A stretch of DNA of 64,000 nucleotides from Diacronema lutheri (GCA_019448385.1 JAGTXO010000003.1:558001-622000); one strand, 5' to 3'. Positions 19,477 through 29,337 are shown, counted from the first letter of the stretch. Notes: a model not told the origin generated them from the letters alone. Numbers and translations are program-made.

Positions 19477-20087
19477 CAGCGAGCGCTGCCGCGCGTGCTC
19501 GTGCCACAACCGTGACGCGCTGCACTCTGTGATGAGATGATCGCCTGCGGCGCGGCGCGCCAATACGGAGGCGCACGCGTGTCGAGTCCACTGATGGCCT
19601 GCTCACGCTAGGCCGTGGCAAGGCAGCCCCAACCCGAAAAAAAAGAAAAAAAAACGGCTACGCGTCCGCCCGCTTGCGCGTGGCCACGGGTGCAACGCGC
19701 CGCCAATGTCGAGGATGGCGCGCGCGAGTGCGTGCATGATCCCGGCGAGGGGCGCGCCGTGGGCCCAGCGCAGCCCGCGCGACTGCCAGTCCGGGTGAAC
19801 GCGGTGGAGGGGGGGGGGGTTGCGCTCGCGGCCATCGTCCTCCGCGCGCGGCGAGTGGAGCTGCAAGAAATGAATACGCTCTGGGCTCGGGCGCGTACTG
19901 CATGTGACTGATTGCGCGGCTCCATCGGCCCTTGGCAAGCAGTCTCGCCTTGCAGCAGCCTGCTCCTCCGCGCCAATTCTCCACGTCTTGAGGTCATGCC
20001 TTTTTAAAAATTGGCGCGGACGTTCTGTGTTCCTGGCAGGGAGCATCGGCTTCGGCGGGGTGCGAGCTGCTCAATACCGTGCTGGTC
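19477..20087. other. Intergenic region, no confident gene
   Basis: Three overlapping minus-strand frames of 108-147 codons cross 19603-20046, none with a recognisable domain, and they disagree on frame. An A-rich tract (19638-19652) and a G10 run (19810-19819) are present. CTTTTTAAAAATTGGCGCGG at about 19999-20018 lies roughly 70 bp upstream of the next start codon and looks promoter-like. I see no RNA gene. Confidence 0.5.
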
Positions 20088-21680
20088 ATGGAGGCTGAGC
20101 ACGGGGACAACATGGTGATGCTAAAGCGCAAGCTGGGCGCCGAGGCGCGAGCGCGCGCGGGGCTTGAGCAGGCCAAGAATGTCCTCGAGGAGGAGCTCCT
20201 CGGCGTCAAAAACCAGCTCGACGCCCACGTGCACGAGCTCACCGAGCTCGAGAAGGCCAATCGGCGCCTCACGAATGAGCTGAGCGAGCTGCGCAAATCG
20301 CAGACGAACCAGTCGTCGGCGCAGCGCGAGCTGCAGGAGAAAGTGGCGGCTGCCGACGACAAGCTTCACAGAACATCGGGCGAGCTCGCCGAGAGGCGCC
20401 AGTCGACGACCGAGCTCGAGGCGCAGCTCTCGGAGGCAAACTCGGAGCTCCTCACCGCGCGCCGTCGGCTCGAGGCGGAGCTGCGCGTGCGGCAGGGGCT
20501 TGAGGAGGGGTGCAAGCTGGCGGAGCTTGAGCTCGTCGAGGCCCGCGAGGCCCTCGCCGCCGCCAAACAGGCGCTCGCCGAGCTGCGCGAGTCGTCGGCG
20601 GACACGGAGGCGCACAACGCCGAGCTGCGCGCGCGGCACGAGGGCGAAAGCAAGCAGCTGCAGGACGCGCTGCTTGGCAAGAAGAAGGTGGAGCAGGAGC
20701 TCGCGCTGTACAAGCGCCGCCACCTTGCCGAAGTGGAGGCACGCGCCGGCATCGAGGAGTCGCACAAGCTCAACGAGGAGGAACTCGCGGATGTGCACAA
20801 CAGGCTCGCCCTCGCAAACCGCGCGCGCGCCGACATCGACGAGGCGGCGCGCACGCTGGAGGAGTCGAACATGGAGCTGCGCCGCAAGCTGCAGTTCGAG
20901 GCGCGCGCGCGCGCCGAGGGCGAGCAGAGCCAGCGCCGCCTCGACACCGAGCTGAAGGAGGCGCTCGTGACGCTCTCCGCCGACGAGAAGACCAAGACCG
21001 TGCTGCAGGACACGCTCGCGCAGCGCGAGGAGGAGCTGCGCGCGCTGCGCGGGCGCGCGGAGCGCGACGCGGCAACCAAGGCGCACGCCGACGCCGCGCG
21101 CCTCGTCGCCGAGGACGAGCTGCTCAAGCTGCGCGCGCGCCACGCGGCAGAGGTGAGGGCACGTACCGCCCTGGAGGAGAGCCTCAAGCTCCTCGAGCAC
21201 GAGGTCGACGACCTGCGCCGGCGGGTCAAGGCGCGCGCGGCGACGGGCAACGGCGGCATGCTGGGCACGGGCGCGCTCTCGCCCGAGGCCGCCAAGCTCG
21301 TCGCGCCCAGTGCGCGTGGCGGTACCCCGGCCGCGCCGGGCGCGCGCACGCGCTCGCCCGCCGCGGCCAGCGGCGTCGCCCCCGATTACTACCCGGCCTC
21401 GCGGCTGAAAGGGACGCCGCCCGGCAGCAGCACCTACAGCGGTGGCGCTGATGGCCACTCCCCCCGCGGTGGCGGTTACTACTCGTCGAGCGCCGATGCG
21501 TATCCCGGCCTCGGCACGAAGGGGGGCTATAGCGCGCAGCCATCGCCGCGCGGGCTGGGCGCGTCGCCGCGCATCTCCGCGCGCAGCCTACCCCTGTCTG
21601 GGCTCGAAAGCTCGCAGCAAGCGCTCGAGTCCAAGCTCGAGGAGCTGAAGAAGAAGCTTGAGAACGAGGCCAACATCTGA
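20088..21680 (+). CDS. Long coiled-coil protein with a recurring motif
   Basis: A single exon encodes 530 aa. Residues 1-385 form an almost continuous coiled coil. Within it a motif of the form EARARAGLE-x-x-x-K-x-LEEEL-x-x-x-x-x-L recurs at least five times (starting near nt 20145, 20475, 20740, 20905 and 21150), which suggests internal duplication. The last 145 residues are Gly/Ser/Pro/Tyr-rich and probably disordered, ending in a short second coil (LESKLEELKKKLENEANI). The style is that of cytoskeletal or flagellar scaffold proteins, but there is no diagnostic domain. Confidence 0.65.
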   Translation: MEAEHGDNMVMLKRKLGAEARARAGLEQAKNVLEEELLGVKNQLDAHVHELTELEKANRRLTNELSELRKSQTNQSSAQRELQEKVAAADDKLHRTSGELAERRQSTTELEAQLSEANSELLTARRRLEAELRVRQGLEEGCKLAELELVEAREALAAAKQALAELRESSADTEAHNAELRARHEGESKQLQDALLGKKKVEQELALYKRRHLAEVEARAGIEESHKLNEEELADVHNRLALANRARADIDEAARTLEESNMELRRKLQFEARARAEGEQSQRRLDTELKEALVTLSADEKTKTVLQDTLAQREEELRALRGRAERDAATKAHADAARLVAEDELLKLRARHAAEVRARTALEESLKLLEHEVDDLRRRVKARAATGNGGMLGTGALSPEAAKLVAPSARGGTPAAPGARTRSPAAASGVAPDYYPASRLKGTPPGSSTYSGGADGHSPRGGGYYSSSADAYPGLGTKGGYSAQPSPRGLGASPRISARSLPLSGLESSQQALESKLEELKKKLENEANI

Positions 21681-21820
21681 GCGCCCAGTGCGCGGGTGCG
21701 GTGTACGAGACGTTGTCCGATGCAGACTCGTCCCCTTTAGTACCCACGATTGTGGCGACCGGAGGAAGGGGGGCGGGGGGATGATGGTCGATGCGCCCGT
21801 GGTCGTCGGCGCGGGCCGTG

Positions 21821-21880
21821 GGCGGGTGTGAGGGTGTTCAGGGCATGTGCGGCGGGTGTGAGGGTGTTCAGGGCATGTGC
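21821..21880 (+). repeat. Perfect 30-bp tandem duplication
   Basis: The 30-bp unit beginning GGCGGGTGTGAGGGTGTTCA is present at 21821-21850 and 21851-21880 with no mismatch, ending 94 bp before the ATG of the next gene. It probably lies in that gene's promoter or 5' UTR. Perfect identity implies a recent duplication. Confidence 0.9.
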
Positions 21881-21974
21881 GGCGGGCGCCGCACGCGCGC
21901 CATTGCTCTCAGTCGCGAGGTTCCCGACGACGCCGCTGCTCTCCGAAAATCCGGACCGCGAGCACCCGCACACG

Positions 21975-23423
21975 ATGGCGGAGCGTTCGAATGTGGCGCG
22001 ACATTCGAACGCTCACGCGGAGACCGGCGACGGGTACGAGACCGCGCCGGAGGAGGCCGAGGGTCCGCGCGAGCTGCGACACGCTCCGCTGCCCGCTGAC
22101 GACGCCCAGCGCGCGCGCGCGCACAGCCTACTTGCCGATAAGCCAGGCGCAAAGGCGGGGGCGGCGCCGCACGACGCGCTCGCGCACTCGTGGCACGGCG
22201 GTCCACCCGCGCTCTTCTCCGGCATCTCGTTCCTCGGCCCCGCCGATCAGGCGGAGCTGTTTGGCTCGCCGCGCGGGCGGATCAGCGCGTGGCTCACGAA
22301 GCGGAGCGACGAGCTCACGCCGGCGGACGCGCAGCGCGACCGTGACTTGATGTTCTTGCTGCTCGAAAATCGCTCATTCGGATATCCGGGGACGGACGGC
22401 ACGCTCCTGTCGAACTATGTCGCGTACGTGCTCAACCGGCATCCGCTCATTTCGATCCTGACCGCGCACCCGCTTCACCCGTTCACGCGCGCTGAGCGGC
22501 TCGTCGTGCTCACCTGCTCCTTCTGCTGGGCCTTCTTGGTGAAGGCGATGATGCACCGCGAGCCGTTCGTCGACACGCCGTGGTACGTGTTCTATACGGT
22601 TCTTGCGCTCCTCGTGCTGCCGTACGAGGTGCTGATCCGCGTCTTCGCCGTCTGCCCGTGCTTCCAGTACCCGACGAGCGAGTCAGCCGACCGCCGGCGG
22701 CGCGCGTGGCTGTGCTGCGGGCGGCTCGTGCTCGCGACACTGACGCTCTTCAACATCGCCTTCTTGTCGTACGGCGTGTACGTGACCGTCTCTATTCACC
22801 GGGTGCGCCCCTACTCGCTGCTGCGGCAGTCGTGGTCGACGATCGTCCTGAAGAGCTGGGCGCTGCTCGTCTGGTTTCCCACGTGGTTGCCCATCTTCTT
22901 GCTCTTCTACAACTCGCACAAGCAGGCGTGGCTCGACGCGCACCCGCCCGCCCACCCGTGCCACGTGTGCGCCACCTCGACCGAAGACGGCGGCGTGTCC
23001 GTGCTCTACTGGCTGCTTGTCACCGGCGCGCCGCGCACGCCGCTCGGCCCGCGCGTGTCGCGCCGCTTCTCGCGCGGCGCGGTGCGCACGCTGCCCGTCA
23101 TCGACACGGCGGCGCGCACGCTGCGGATGCCCTCCGAGACGCGCGCGCACGCCGAGGACCCGCACGTGCTCGAGCTCGCGGCGCGCAGAGCGCGCGAAGC
23201 CGACGCCGGCGGCGGTGGAAGGTGGCGCCGGCTGTTCGCGTGGCCGTGGGCGGCGGACGGACGGACGGCGGACGTGCGCGGCGCGCGCACAAGCGCGCAC
23301 AAGCGAGAGCGCGCCGCGGGCGCGAGCGATAGCGCCGAGGGACGGCCGAGCGTGCAGAACGGGCATGTGCTCGGCGCACCGCGGGCCGTTCGGCAAGCGA
23401 CGCCGGGGAGCGAGATGGTCTGA
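21975..23423 (+). CDS. Predicted four-span membrane protein, unrecognised
   Basis: A single exon of 482 aa from ATG 21975. Residues 1-140 are hydrophilic. The centre has HPLISILTAHPLHPFTRAER followed by four hydrophobic segments: VVLTCSFCWAFLVKAMM, WYVFYTVLALLVLPYEVLI, LVLATLTLFNIAFLSYGVYV and WALLVWFPTWLPIFLLFYN. The C-terminal 150 residues are Arg/Ala-rich and disordered. I do not know this family; the HPFTRAERL pre-membrane motif recalls segments seen in other algal multi-pass proteins, which does not give a function. The stop lies 39 bp from the convergent gene's stop. Confidence 0.6.
   Translation: MAERSNVARHSNAHAETGDGYETAPEEAEGPRELRHAPLPADDAQRARAHSLLADKPGAKAGAAPHDALAHSWHGGPPALFSGISFLGPADQAELFGSPRGRISAWLTKRSDELTPADAQRDRDLMFLLLENRSFGYPGTDGTLLSNYVAYVLNRHPLISILTAHPLHPFTRAERLVVLTCSFCWAFLVKAMMHREPFVDTPWYVFYTVLALLVLPYEVLIRVFAVCPCFQYPTSESADRRRRAWLCCGRLVLATLTLFNIAFLSYGVYVTVSIHRVRPYSLLRQSWSTIVLKSWALLVWFPTWLPIFLLFYNSHKQAWLDAHPPAHPCHVCATSTEDGGVSVLYWLLVTGAPRTPLGPRVSRRFSRGAVRTLPVIDTAARTLRMPSETRAHAEDPHVLELAARRAREADAGGGGRWRRLFAWPWAADGRTADVRGARTSAHKRERAAGASDSAEGRPSVQNGHVLGAPRAVRQATPGSEMV
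21981..22014 (+). repeat. 14-bp perfect hairpin directly after a start codon
   Basis: GAGCGTTCGAATGT (21981-21994) and ACATTCGAACGCTC (22001-22014) are perfect reverse complements around a 6-nt loop, beginning 3 nt after the ATG at 21975-21977. The RNA would form a 14-bp stem inside the first 13 codons. Confidence 0.85.
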
Positions 23424-23462
23424 TGGCATGTGTGATTTCCAGGATCCACCTCGGAGGGCGCG

Positions 23463-25508
23463 TCAAAATTGGTCCGAAAAGCCCGGCGAGGCGACATCTG
23501 ACTGCCGCGCCGAGCGGCGCGAGCGCGCAGACGCGGCCGGCGACCGCACGTCCGTGGGCGAGGACCAGCGGAGCGTTGCCTCACTGCCGCGCGCCGAGGC
23601 GGAGGCAAGCGCGCACGTATCGCAAAAGTCGCCTTTCGGCGAGGCGCCGCCGTCCTCTGGCCAGAGCGCGCCCAAGCGCATACGGTGCGTGGCGCTCTGC
23701 CCGTCCGAGCGCTTCCCGCCCGTGGCACGCGTGCTGCGCCAGCGCGCGAGCGCAGCGCGGCGCGCGAGCGCGGCCGCTGCGCCAGCCGCTTCAACGTGCA
23801 GCATCTGCGCGCCGAGCCGCGTGCGCGCGCCGCGTAGCAGCACGGCGAGCGCGCGCGACGCGGCCCGCCAGCGGAAGGCATCGCGTGCGGCGTAGAACGC
23901 CAGCCGTTGGTCAACGTCACGCCGCCATTGCAATGCGGCCCAGCGTCGGGCACGCGCACGCCACGCGGCAGTGGCGACGCGCGTGAGGCCGCGTGCGCGC
24001 AGCCGAGCGCGCGCCGCGCGCGCGAAGCGCGAGAGCTCGCGCGCGGCCGCACGCGCGGCGAGGGCCACCACACCCGCTGCCGAGAGCGCAACGTCGTGCG
24101 CGGGCGCCGCCGCCCATCGCCGCAGGCCCCAGCGACGCGCCACGTCCGCCGCCGCCGGCGCGGCGCTCTGGCACGCCGCACGCGCCGCGCGCGCCGCGAG
24201 CGCCGCCCGCCCGTGGCGCAACGCGAGCCTGCGGCGTGCGGCCGCGGCGAGCTCGCGTTGCGCCCCGCTCGCCGCTGCGCCAAGCAGCTGCCGGAATGCG
24301 CCGCGCATCCGCGCGCGCGCCGGGCTGCGCGCGGCGGCGAGGCGCGCGTGCACGTGCGCCGCGGAGGCGGCCGCCACGTCGCGCCACGCACGCCACGCGA
24401 CGCGGCCGAACTCGTGCAGGCCGGCGGCTCGTGCGGCCGCGCGCCGGAGCGCGCGCAGGGACGACTCTGCCGTGCTGCCGCGCGCGCTCGCCGGCGCGCC
24501 GCCGTCGGTGCGCGCGCTCTTCGCCACGTCGCCAAGCCAACGCATACCGGCGAGCGCGAACGGGCCGCGCGGCGCTGGCGCGGCGCACAGCTCGCGCAGC
24601 CGCCACGCGCGCCGTGCACGCGCCGCGCGCGCCCAGTCGACCAGCCGGCGGAGGGCGCGCGCGAGCCCGCCGCGCGCCTCCGCGAGCTCAGCGAGCAGCT
24701 CGCGCGCGGCAGTTTCCAGCTGCCAGCCGCAGTTCATCGCCGCCCAACCGTGGAGCACGTGCGCGGCACGATCGCGCGCGCGCGCGCGCGCGGCGCGCGC
24801 CGCGCGCGTGGCGGCACGCCACGCGCGCAGGTGCCTCCGTCGCCGGCGCGCGCGCAGCTGCCATCGCGCTTCTCGCACGATCATCTCGCCTGGCTGGAAG
24901 CGGCCGCGCGCCCCCTCGCCGTCCGGGCTGTCCGCGCGTCCGTTCGAGCCGAGCGGCGAACGCAGGTCGAGCGGCACGGCGGTGGCCGCGGCCGGTGCGG
25001 ACTGCCACCGCAGCGTGGGCGAGAGCGCCGCGGCCGCAAAGCTCGTTGCGCGATTCTGCGCGCGCGGACGCGTGAGCGGCCGCATGAAGCGCGGCGTGCC
25101 GTCCGCGCCCGCGCCCGGGCTCGCGCGTGAGGCGGCCCACGCCACAAACGGCGACGCTCGCCCGCCGTCCGGGTGCGCGTCGCATCGCCGGTGCGCCCGC
25201 GACGTCCACGGTGTGCGGTATGTAAGGCCGACTGGCGAGACCGCGCGCCTCGCAAGCTCCGCGCTCGACACGCCAGCGGGCGCGCCGGCGTCGGCAGCGC
25301 CGCGCGGCACGCGCTCCTGGCGCGCGCGCTGCTCGTCGCCGCGCGCACGCTCGGCCGGCGGAGCGCCGCACGCGGTCTCGCTTGTATTGGCCGCAGCAGT
25401 TCGCGTGAACGCGCCTCGCTTGGCCTGCAACGCCGCGGCGAGCGTCTCCAGGAGGTCAGCGCCGACCTCCTCGAGCAACGCCTCTCTTCGTGTTTGCGCC
25501 GGCGCCAT
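23463..25508 (-). CDS. Arg/Ala/Trp-rich repeat protein (possibly Sfi1-like)
   Basis: This is a single open frame of 681 aa from ATG 25508. The first 230 residues are low complexity. From about residue 230 onward there are many tryptophans spaced 20-45 residues apart, usually as W followed by R or A in long helices (HLRAWRAATRAARAARAR, RRLVDWARAARARRAWRLRE, RARARRWAALQWRRDVDQRL, DAFRWRAASRALAVLLRGA). This is the style of Sfi1-type centrin-binding helices in centrosome and basal-body proteins, but composition is so biased that the match is suggestive only. A long frame is also open on the opposite strand; I prefer this strand for its regular Trp pattern and its promoter-like upstream AT-rich sequence. 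Confidence 0.5.
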   Translation of the reverse strand: MAPAQTRREALLEEVGADLLETLAAALQAKRGAFTRTAAANTSETACGAPPAERARGDEQRARQERVPRGAADAGAPAGVSSAELARRAVSPVGLTYRTPWTSRAHRRCDAHPDGGRASPFVAWAASRASPGAGADGTPRFMRPLTRPRAQNRATSFAAAALSPTLRWQSAPAAATAVPLDLRSPLGSNGRADSPDGEGARGRFQPGEMIVREARWQLRARRRRRHLRAWRAATRAARAARARARDRAAHVLHGWAAMNCGWQLETAARELLAELAEARGGLARALRRLVDWARAARARRAWRLRELCAAPAPRGPFALAGMRWLGDVAKSARTDGGAPASARGSTAESSLRALRRAAARAAGLHEFGRVAWRAWRDVAAASAAHVHARLAAARSPARARMRGAFRQLLGAAASGAQRELAAAARRRLALRHGRAALAARAARAACQSAAPAAADVARRWGLRRWAAAPAHDVALSAAGVVALAARAAARELSRFARAARARLRARGLTRVATAAWRARARRWAALQWRRDVDQRLAFYAARDAFRWRAASRALAVLLRGARTRLGAQMLHVEAAGAAAALARRAALARWRSTRATGGKRSDGQSATHRMRLGALWPEDGGASPKGDFCDTCALASASARGSEATLRWSSPTDVRSPAASARSRRSARQSDVASPGFSDQF

Positions 25509-25858
25509 CGCCGACGTTTCAAAAATCAAAACTAGGTCTTGGCTTCCAACAATAATATGCTCAAATCTGATCAATCATACTCGACAGTCACTGACAGAGT
25601 GACGGTTGGGGAGGGGGGGATCAGAGGAGAGAAGCCCTGGGTCTGAGTCTGACACCGATGCCGATGGCGAACGGGACAAGCCGCGCGCCGTGCGCACGAC
25701 CACAAGGCCGCCGAAGCGTTCGGCCGCACGCGCGCAGCCGCGTTTGCGAGCGAGCGTCGCGGAAAGCACCGAGCTGCCGCCTTTGAGTGGCATCTTGTGC
25801 AAGAGCAAACCAAAAAGCATACAATGTCATACACCAAAAGGGCGAAAAAGCCAAAAGG
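25509..25858. other. Spacer upstream of the Arg/Trp-rich gene
   Basis: AT-richer than its surroundings. It holds GTCAC-N7-GTGAC (25587-25603) and, on the minus strand, GATTTTTGAAACG just before ATG 25508, similar to the T5GAAA element seen ahead of other genes. Short frames on both strands lack any recognisable domain. Confidence 0.4.
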
Positions 25859-27702
25859 TCATTGAAAATCAAACTTGATGTCCTCCATGCCTCCTGCACA
25901 GCCAGCGCACGCGGCACGCGCCGCGCGTGAGCGGCGCGGTGCGAGCGCGCGGCGCGCGCGCGCAGGAGAAGTGCGCACGCGGGCCGCGCGCGGCGACGGC
26001 CGACGTGCCGCTCTCACTGCGATCTTGCGGCACCGGCCCCGCCCATCGCCCCCCCCCCCCCACCTCCCCCCCCCCCCCCCCCCCGCCCTCCCCTCACGAG
26101 ACACAGACACACACACACACACACACCTTCTGAACCGTCGCCATCCTGCCCGACCCCATCGTAGCTGTTCCTACCGCCGTCGTGTGCACCATCGCCAGCA
26201 TCGCCGCTGCCGCCGCCGCCTCGCGCCGAGCCCTGCCTCGAGCCCGCGCCCGCCGGCTCGGGTTCGTCAAAGTAGGTTGCTAGAATGTGCAGGTTTTCGG
26301 GCGTGAAGCCAAGCTCGTCGCTCGATCCGCCGCCGTTGGCCAGGCCGCCGTCGGCCATGAAGAGCGACATGACGTTCATGCTCGCAGCCTGTTCGCTCGC
26401 GCGCTCCGTCGCGGCCGAGCTCGCCGCGGCGGCGGCGGTGACGGCGGCGGCGGCGACGGCGACGGCCGCCGCGCCGCCCATGCCCGGCGCGGCCTTGCGC
26501 ACCGCCGCTCTGCTCGCGGGCAGGCCGTTGGCGGCGCTTGCCCCCGATGGCCCCTCGCGCCTGCCTCCGCCCTCCGCCCCACTGCTGCTGCTCCCACCAC
26601 CCGCGCAGTGCCTCGCACCCGCGCCAGCCGACGCCACAGCCCCAGCCGATGCAACTGCGGCGCCTTCGCCTGAGAGCTGCGCATGCGGCGGTGGAAGGAG
26701 CAGCGGCTGCTGCGCGGGCTGGAAGGGCGGTGCGCCGAGCGCGAGGAGTGGCGGGACGGGCAACTCCATCCCGGACCCGTCGATCAGAGGTCCGGCTGCA
26801 ATCGTGCCGAGCTGCGCGCGCGTGCGCGGCGGCACGGACGGTCGGGGCAACGCGGCGCAGAGCGGCGCGCGCGTCTCAGCGACCACATGCCCGCGCACAC
26901 GGCGCGAGCCAGACACGCGCGCTGGACGCGGCGCGGCAGAGCGCCGAGCGCGCGCGGGCATCGAGGCGGAGAGTGGAGGGGGGGGGGGGGGAGAGGGGCG
27001 GGGGGGCGGGGGGCAAGGCCGCGTCGCGTCGCGCACCTGCACGAGCTGCATGAAGCGCTGCGAGTTCTCCGAGTAGAGGGCCTCCTTAAGGTGGAGATTC
27101 TCGACCTGCAGCTTGATCGCCAGCTGCAGCACGCGCGAGCGCTCGAGGTAAGCCTGCTCGAGCTGCTGCTGCAGCATCAGCGCCCATTTGCCATAGACCG
27201 TCTGTTCGGACGCGCATGGAGGCGCGAGCGCACCGACCACGCCCTGCCCGCCTGGCGCGGGCGACTGCTGCCCACCGTTGCCGCCCGCCGCAGCGTCCGC
27301 GTGGCCACCGTTCGGCGCCGGCGCGATCCCGAACGCGCCCATTGCTGAGAGCGAGCCGGCCGAGCCCGCGCAGCCGAGGCCGTTGCGCGCGGGCGGCGGC
27401 GGGCCGCCCATGCCGCGCGCGGGCGCGGGCGCGGCGGAGCGCGCGCACGTCAAGTTGCTGAGCCCGGGTGCAGACGCCGACGGCACGTCGGCAGCCCTCC
27501 CGCCCAGCGCCGCCGAGCCGCACACCGCACCGTCGCCGCCCGCGCTGCCGCACGCGCCGTTGAACCTCGGATCGCACATCGCGAGCGGGGTATTCGGCTT
27601 GGCAATCGCGTCGGCGTGCTCGCGCAAGCGTTTGGAGCGCGCCTCGGGAGACTGCGCCGGGGCCGCCGGCGACGGCCCGCCCTGCCGGGCGGACAGCTGC
27701 AT
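25859..27702 (-). CDS. Leucine-zipper-containing low-complexity protein, unrecognised
   Basis: My model has three exons, 27702-27037, 26811-26127 and 25893-25859, giving 461 aa. Residues 165-222 are the only ordered part: ASEQTVYGKWALMLQQQLEQ continuing into a helix with regularly spaced leucines (VLQLAIKLQVENLHLKEALY), a coiled coil or zipper. Much of the rest is Ala/Gly/Pro/Ser-rich, as in transcriptional co-regulators. Intron 1 (225 bp) is in frame and stop-free. Intron 2 begins with a GT repeat and a long G run, and splices to a 35-nt last exon encoding GGMEDIKFDFQ. No DNA-binding domain is recognisable, so function is left open. Confidence 0.55.
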
Positions 27703-28685
27703 CGTGCCGCCGTCACACAGCCCTTCGGCTGCCGCTGTGGGGAGGGTACAAAGCGGTCGTACCCGGCTGCCCGCGGGAAGACATCAAATGAATACTAACG
27801 ACGCTTTCCGACGGGTCAACAGATGGGGTCAGGAAGTGCGCAGCGAGGCGCCAGGCGGAGCAGGCCCAAAGGCCCACACGCGCCTAGCCACCGCGCGCCG
27901 CCGCCCGCGCGCCGCCGCACCGGTGGCTGCCGTCAATCACACCACCGGCCGACGCGCACGCGCACGCCGAGGCCCGAAGATCGTCGGCGACGACCGCCAC
28001 CCCCGAGCCGCCGCCTGCCACGTCGCCAAGCCGCCCGCCGCCGCTGCAGAGCGCGACGCCCGCCGCCAGCGAGCCGCCGCCCTCCCCGCCGCGTCGCAGC
28101 CCCCTGTCGCCGCGGCGAAGCGCACCGCCACCCGCCGCCAGCGTGGCAAGCGCCGCGATGCTGGCCGCGTGGCCGCGCACGCGCGCCCCGCCACCCCCAA
28201 ACCCACCGACCGGGGCGAAAAGTAAATGAATAGGGATGCCGTTCGTCACGCATATTTTGTGCCAAAGCCCAAAGCCCAAGCGGGGCGCGCCGCGCCGCAT
28301 GGGTGCTCGGCCGGATGACGCGCGAGCCACTCTCGCGAGGCGCGCTGTGACCGCTTTGACGAGCGGTGGGTTGCGACCCTGGCCGGCGCGCGCCGCTTCG
28401 TCGCGCACGCAGCACTTGTGGCTCACTGTGATCAACTCTGGGTCTCTGAATGTGACACGCTCGGGCCTCGGGCCTCGGCAAAGCGCCGCTTTGCGCGCCG
28501 CCCACCAGCCGGGCGTGCGGCCTGGTGTGCGTGGGCTGCTTGGGCCTGGCTGTATTCGCCGTCGACTGTCACCTCCTGCCTCCGCGGTGGCTGGGGGGGG
28601 GGGGGGGGGGGGGGGGGGGGTAGCCGCCGCTGTAGAAGCAGGGGAACCGTGAAGCCGAGCCGCTGCGCAGCACGGTCTCCCTACA

Positions 28686-28907
28686 TCATGCGTCGTGGGG
28701 CGCGCGCGCGCGCGGCCGCAGCGCGACGACTGCCGACGCCGCTCGGTCCGTGAGCGCGTCCGACCCCGCGAGCAGCTGCGTCGCGGCCGCGTCAACGCGC
28801 GCGCCGACCATCTCAAACAATCTCGCGTCGACGACGTGGACGAGCGCTGCCGAGCGCACGCCCTGCTTGCCGCCGAGCGACGCCTCGATGAGCGGATCGT
28901 CCTCCTC
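28686..28907 (-). CDS. Possible last exon of an unidentified minus-strand gene
   Basis: The minus frame from about 28907 to the stop at 28686 encodes a well-composed acidic helical segment (DDPLIEASLGGKQGVRSAAL, then VHVVDARLFEMVGARVDAAA) unlike the Arg-rich translations around it. A GCCGTGCAG acceptor-like site lies immediately upstream. I could not place the first exon with confidence; an ATG at 29010 is one candidate in another frame. Report as partial and tentative. Confidence 0.3.
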   Translation of the reverse strand, partial: EEDDPLIEASLGGKQGVRSAALVHVVDARLFEMVGARVDAAATQLLAGSDALTDRAASAVVALRPRARAPHDA

Positions 28908-29302
28908 GCTGCACGGCGAACCGGCCCCGACTGCGCTGCCCGGCTGCAGCGGGCCGCGGAGCGCGAGCGCACGGACGCAGACGGCGCGCTTCTCGGCCGG
29001 CCGGCATTTGGGCCGAGCTTGCGCCGCACACTCGCACGCTCTCGGCGCCCGTGGCGTCGGGCTGCGAGAACGGAGCTGCTCGTAATGTCCGCCGGCGCGA
29101 GCCGGCGTTGTCCGGAGTTGACCGCCCGTTGGCGACGCCGTGCCCGCCGCGCGCGCGCGTGACCGCACGTGGCGGCGGCGATGCCATCGGTGAGGCGGCG
29201 GTAGCAGCGCGCGGGCGAGCCGGCGGTGGCGGGCGCACAGGCGCGGCAAGCCGCGAGGTGATGAGGCGGGGTCGGCGGGCAAGAAGCGCGAACGAAGGCT
29301 CC

Positions 29303-29319
29303 CTTTTTGCAAGAGGGCG
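29303..29319 (+). promoter_or_regulatory. T-run/GGGCG element ahead of gamma-tubulin
   Basis: CTTTTTGCAAGAGGGCG ends 18 bp before ATG 29338. It resembles CTTTTTGAAAAGGGGCG and CTTTTGAAAAGGGGCG placed 27-30 bp before two other genes. A core-promoter or transcription-start role is inferred from position only. Confidence 0.3.
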
Positions 29320-29337
29320 CGAAGAAGCCGGGCGGGA

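Larger units (their letters stand above)
27703..29337. other. 1.6-kb region with no confident gene; contains a 28-nt G tract
   Basis: The region separates the leucine-zipper-like gene from gamma-tubulin. Its left part (27780-28250) has open frames on both strands but only Arg/Ala/Pro-biased translation. A pure G tract fills 28593-28620. Beyond it a short minus-strand frame is plausible (listed separately). The last 30 bp carry CTTTTTGCAAGAGGGCG, probably part of the gamma-tubulin promoter. I see no tRNA or snRNA. Confidence 0.45.

Noticed and set aside
19603-20046. 147-codon minus-strand frame in the spacer before the coiled-coil gene
   Set aside because: It overlaps two other minus frames of similar size, includes a poly-Phe from an A tract, and has no recognisable domain.
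23971-25602. 543-codon plus-strand frame opposite the Arg/Trp-rich gene
   Set aside because: Considered as the real gene; rejected because it lacks regular features, while the minus frame is longer and has evenly spaced Trp residues. Not certain.
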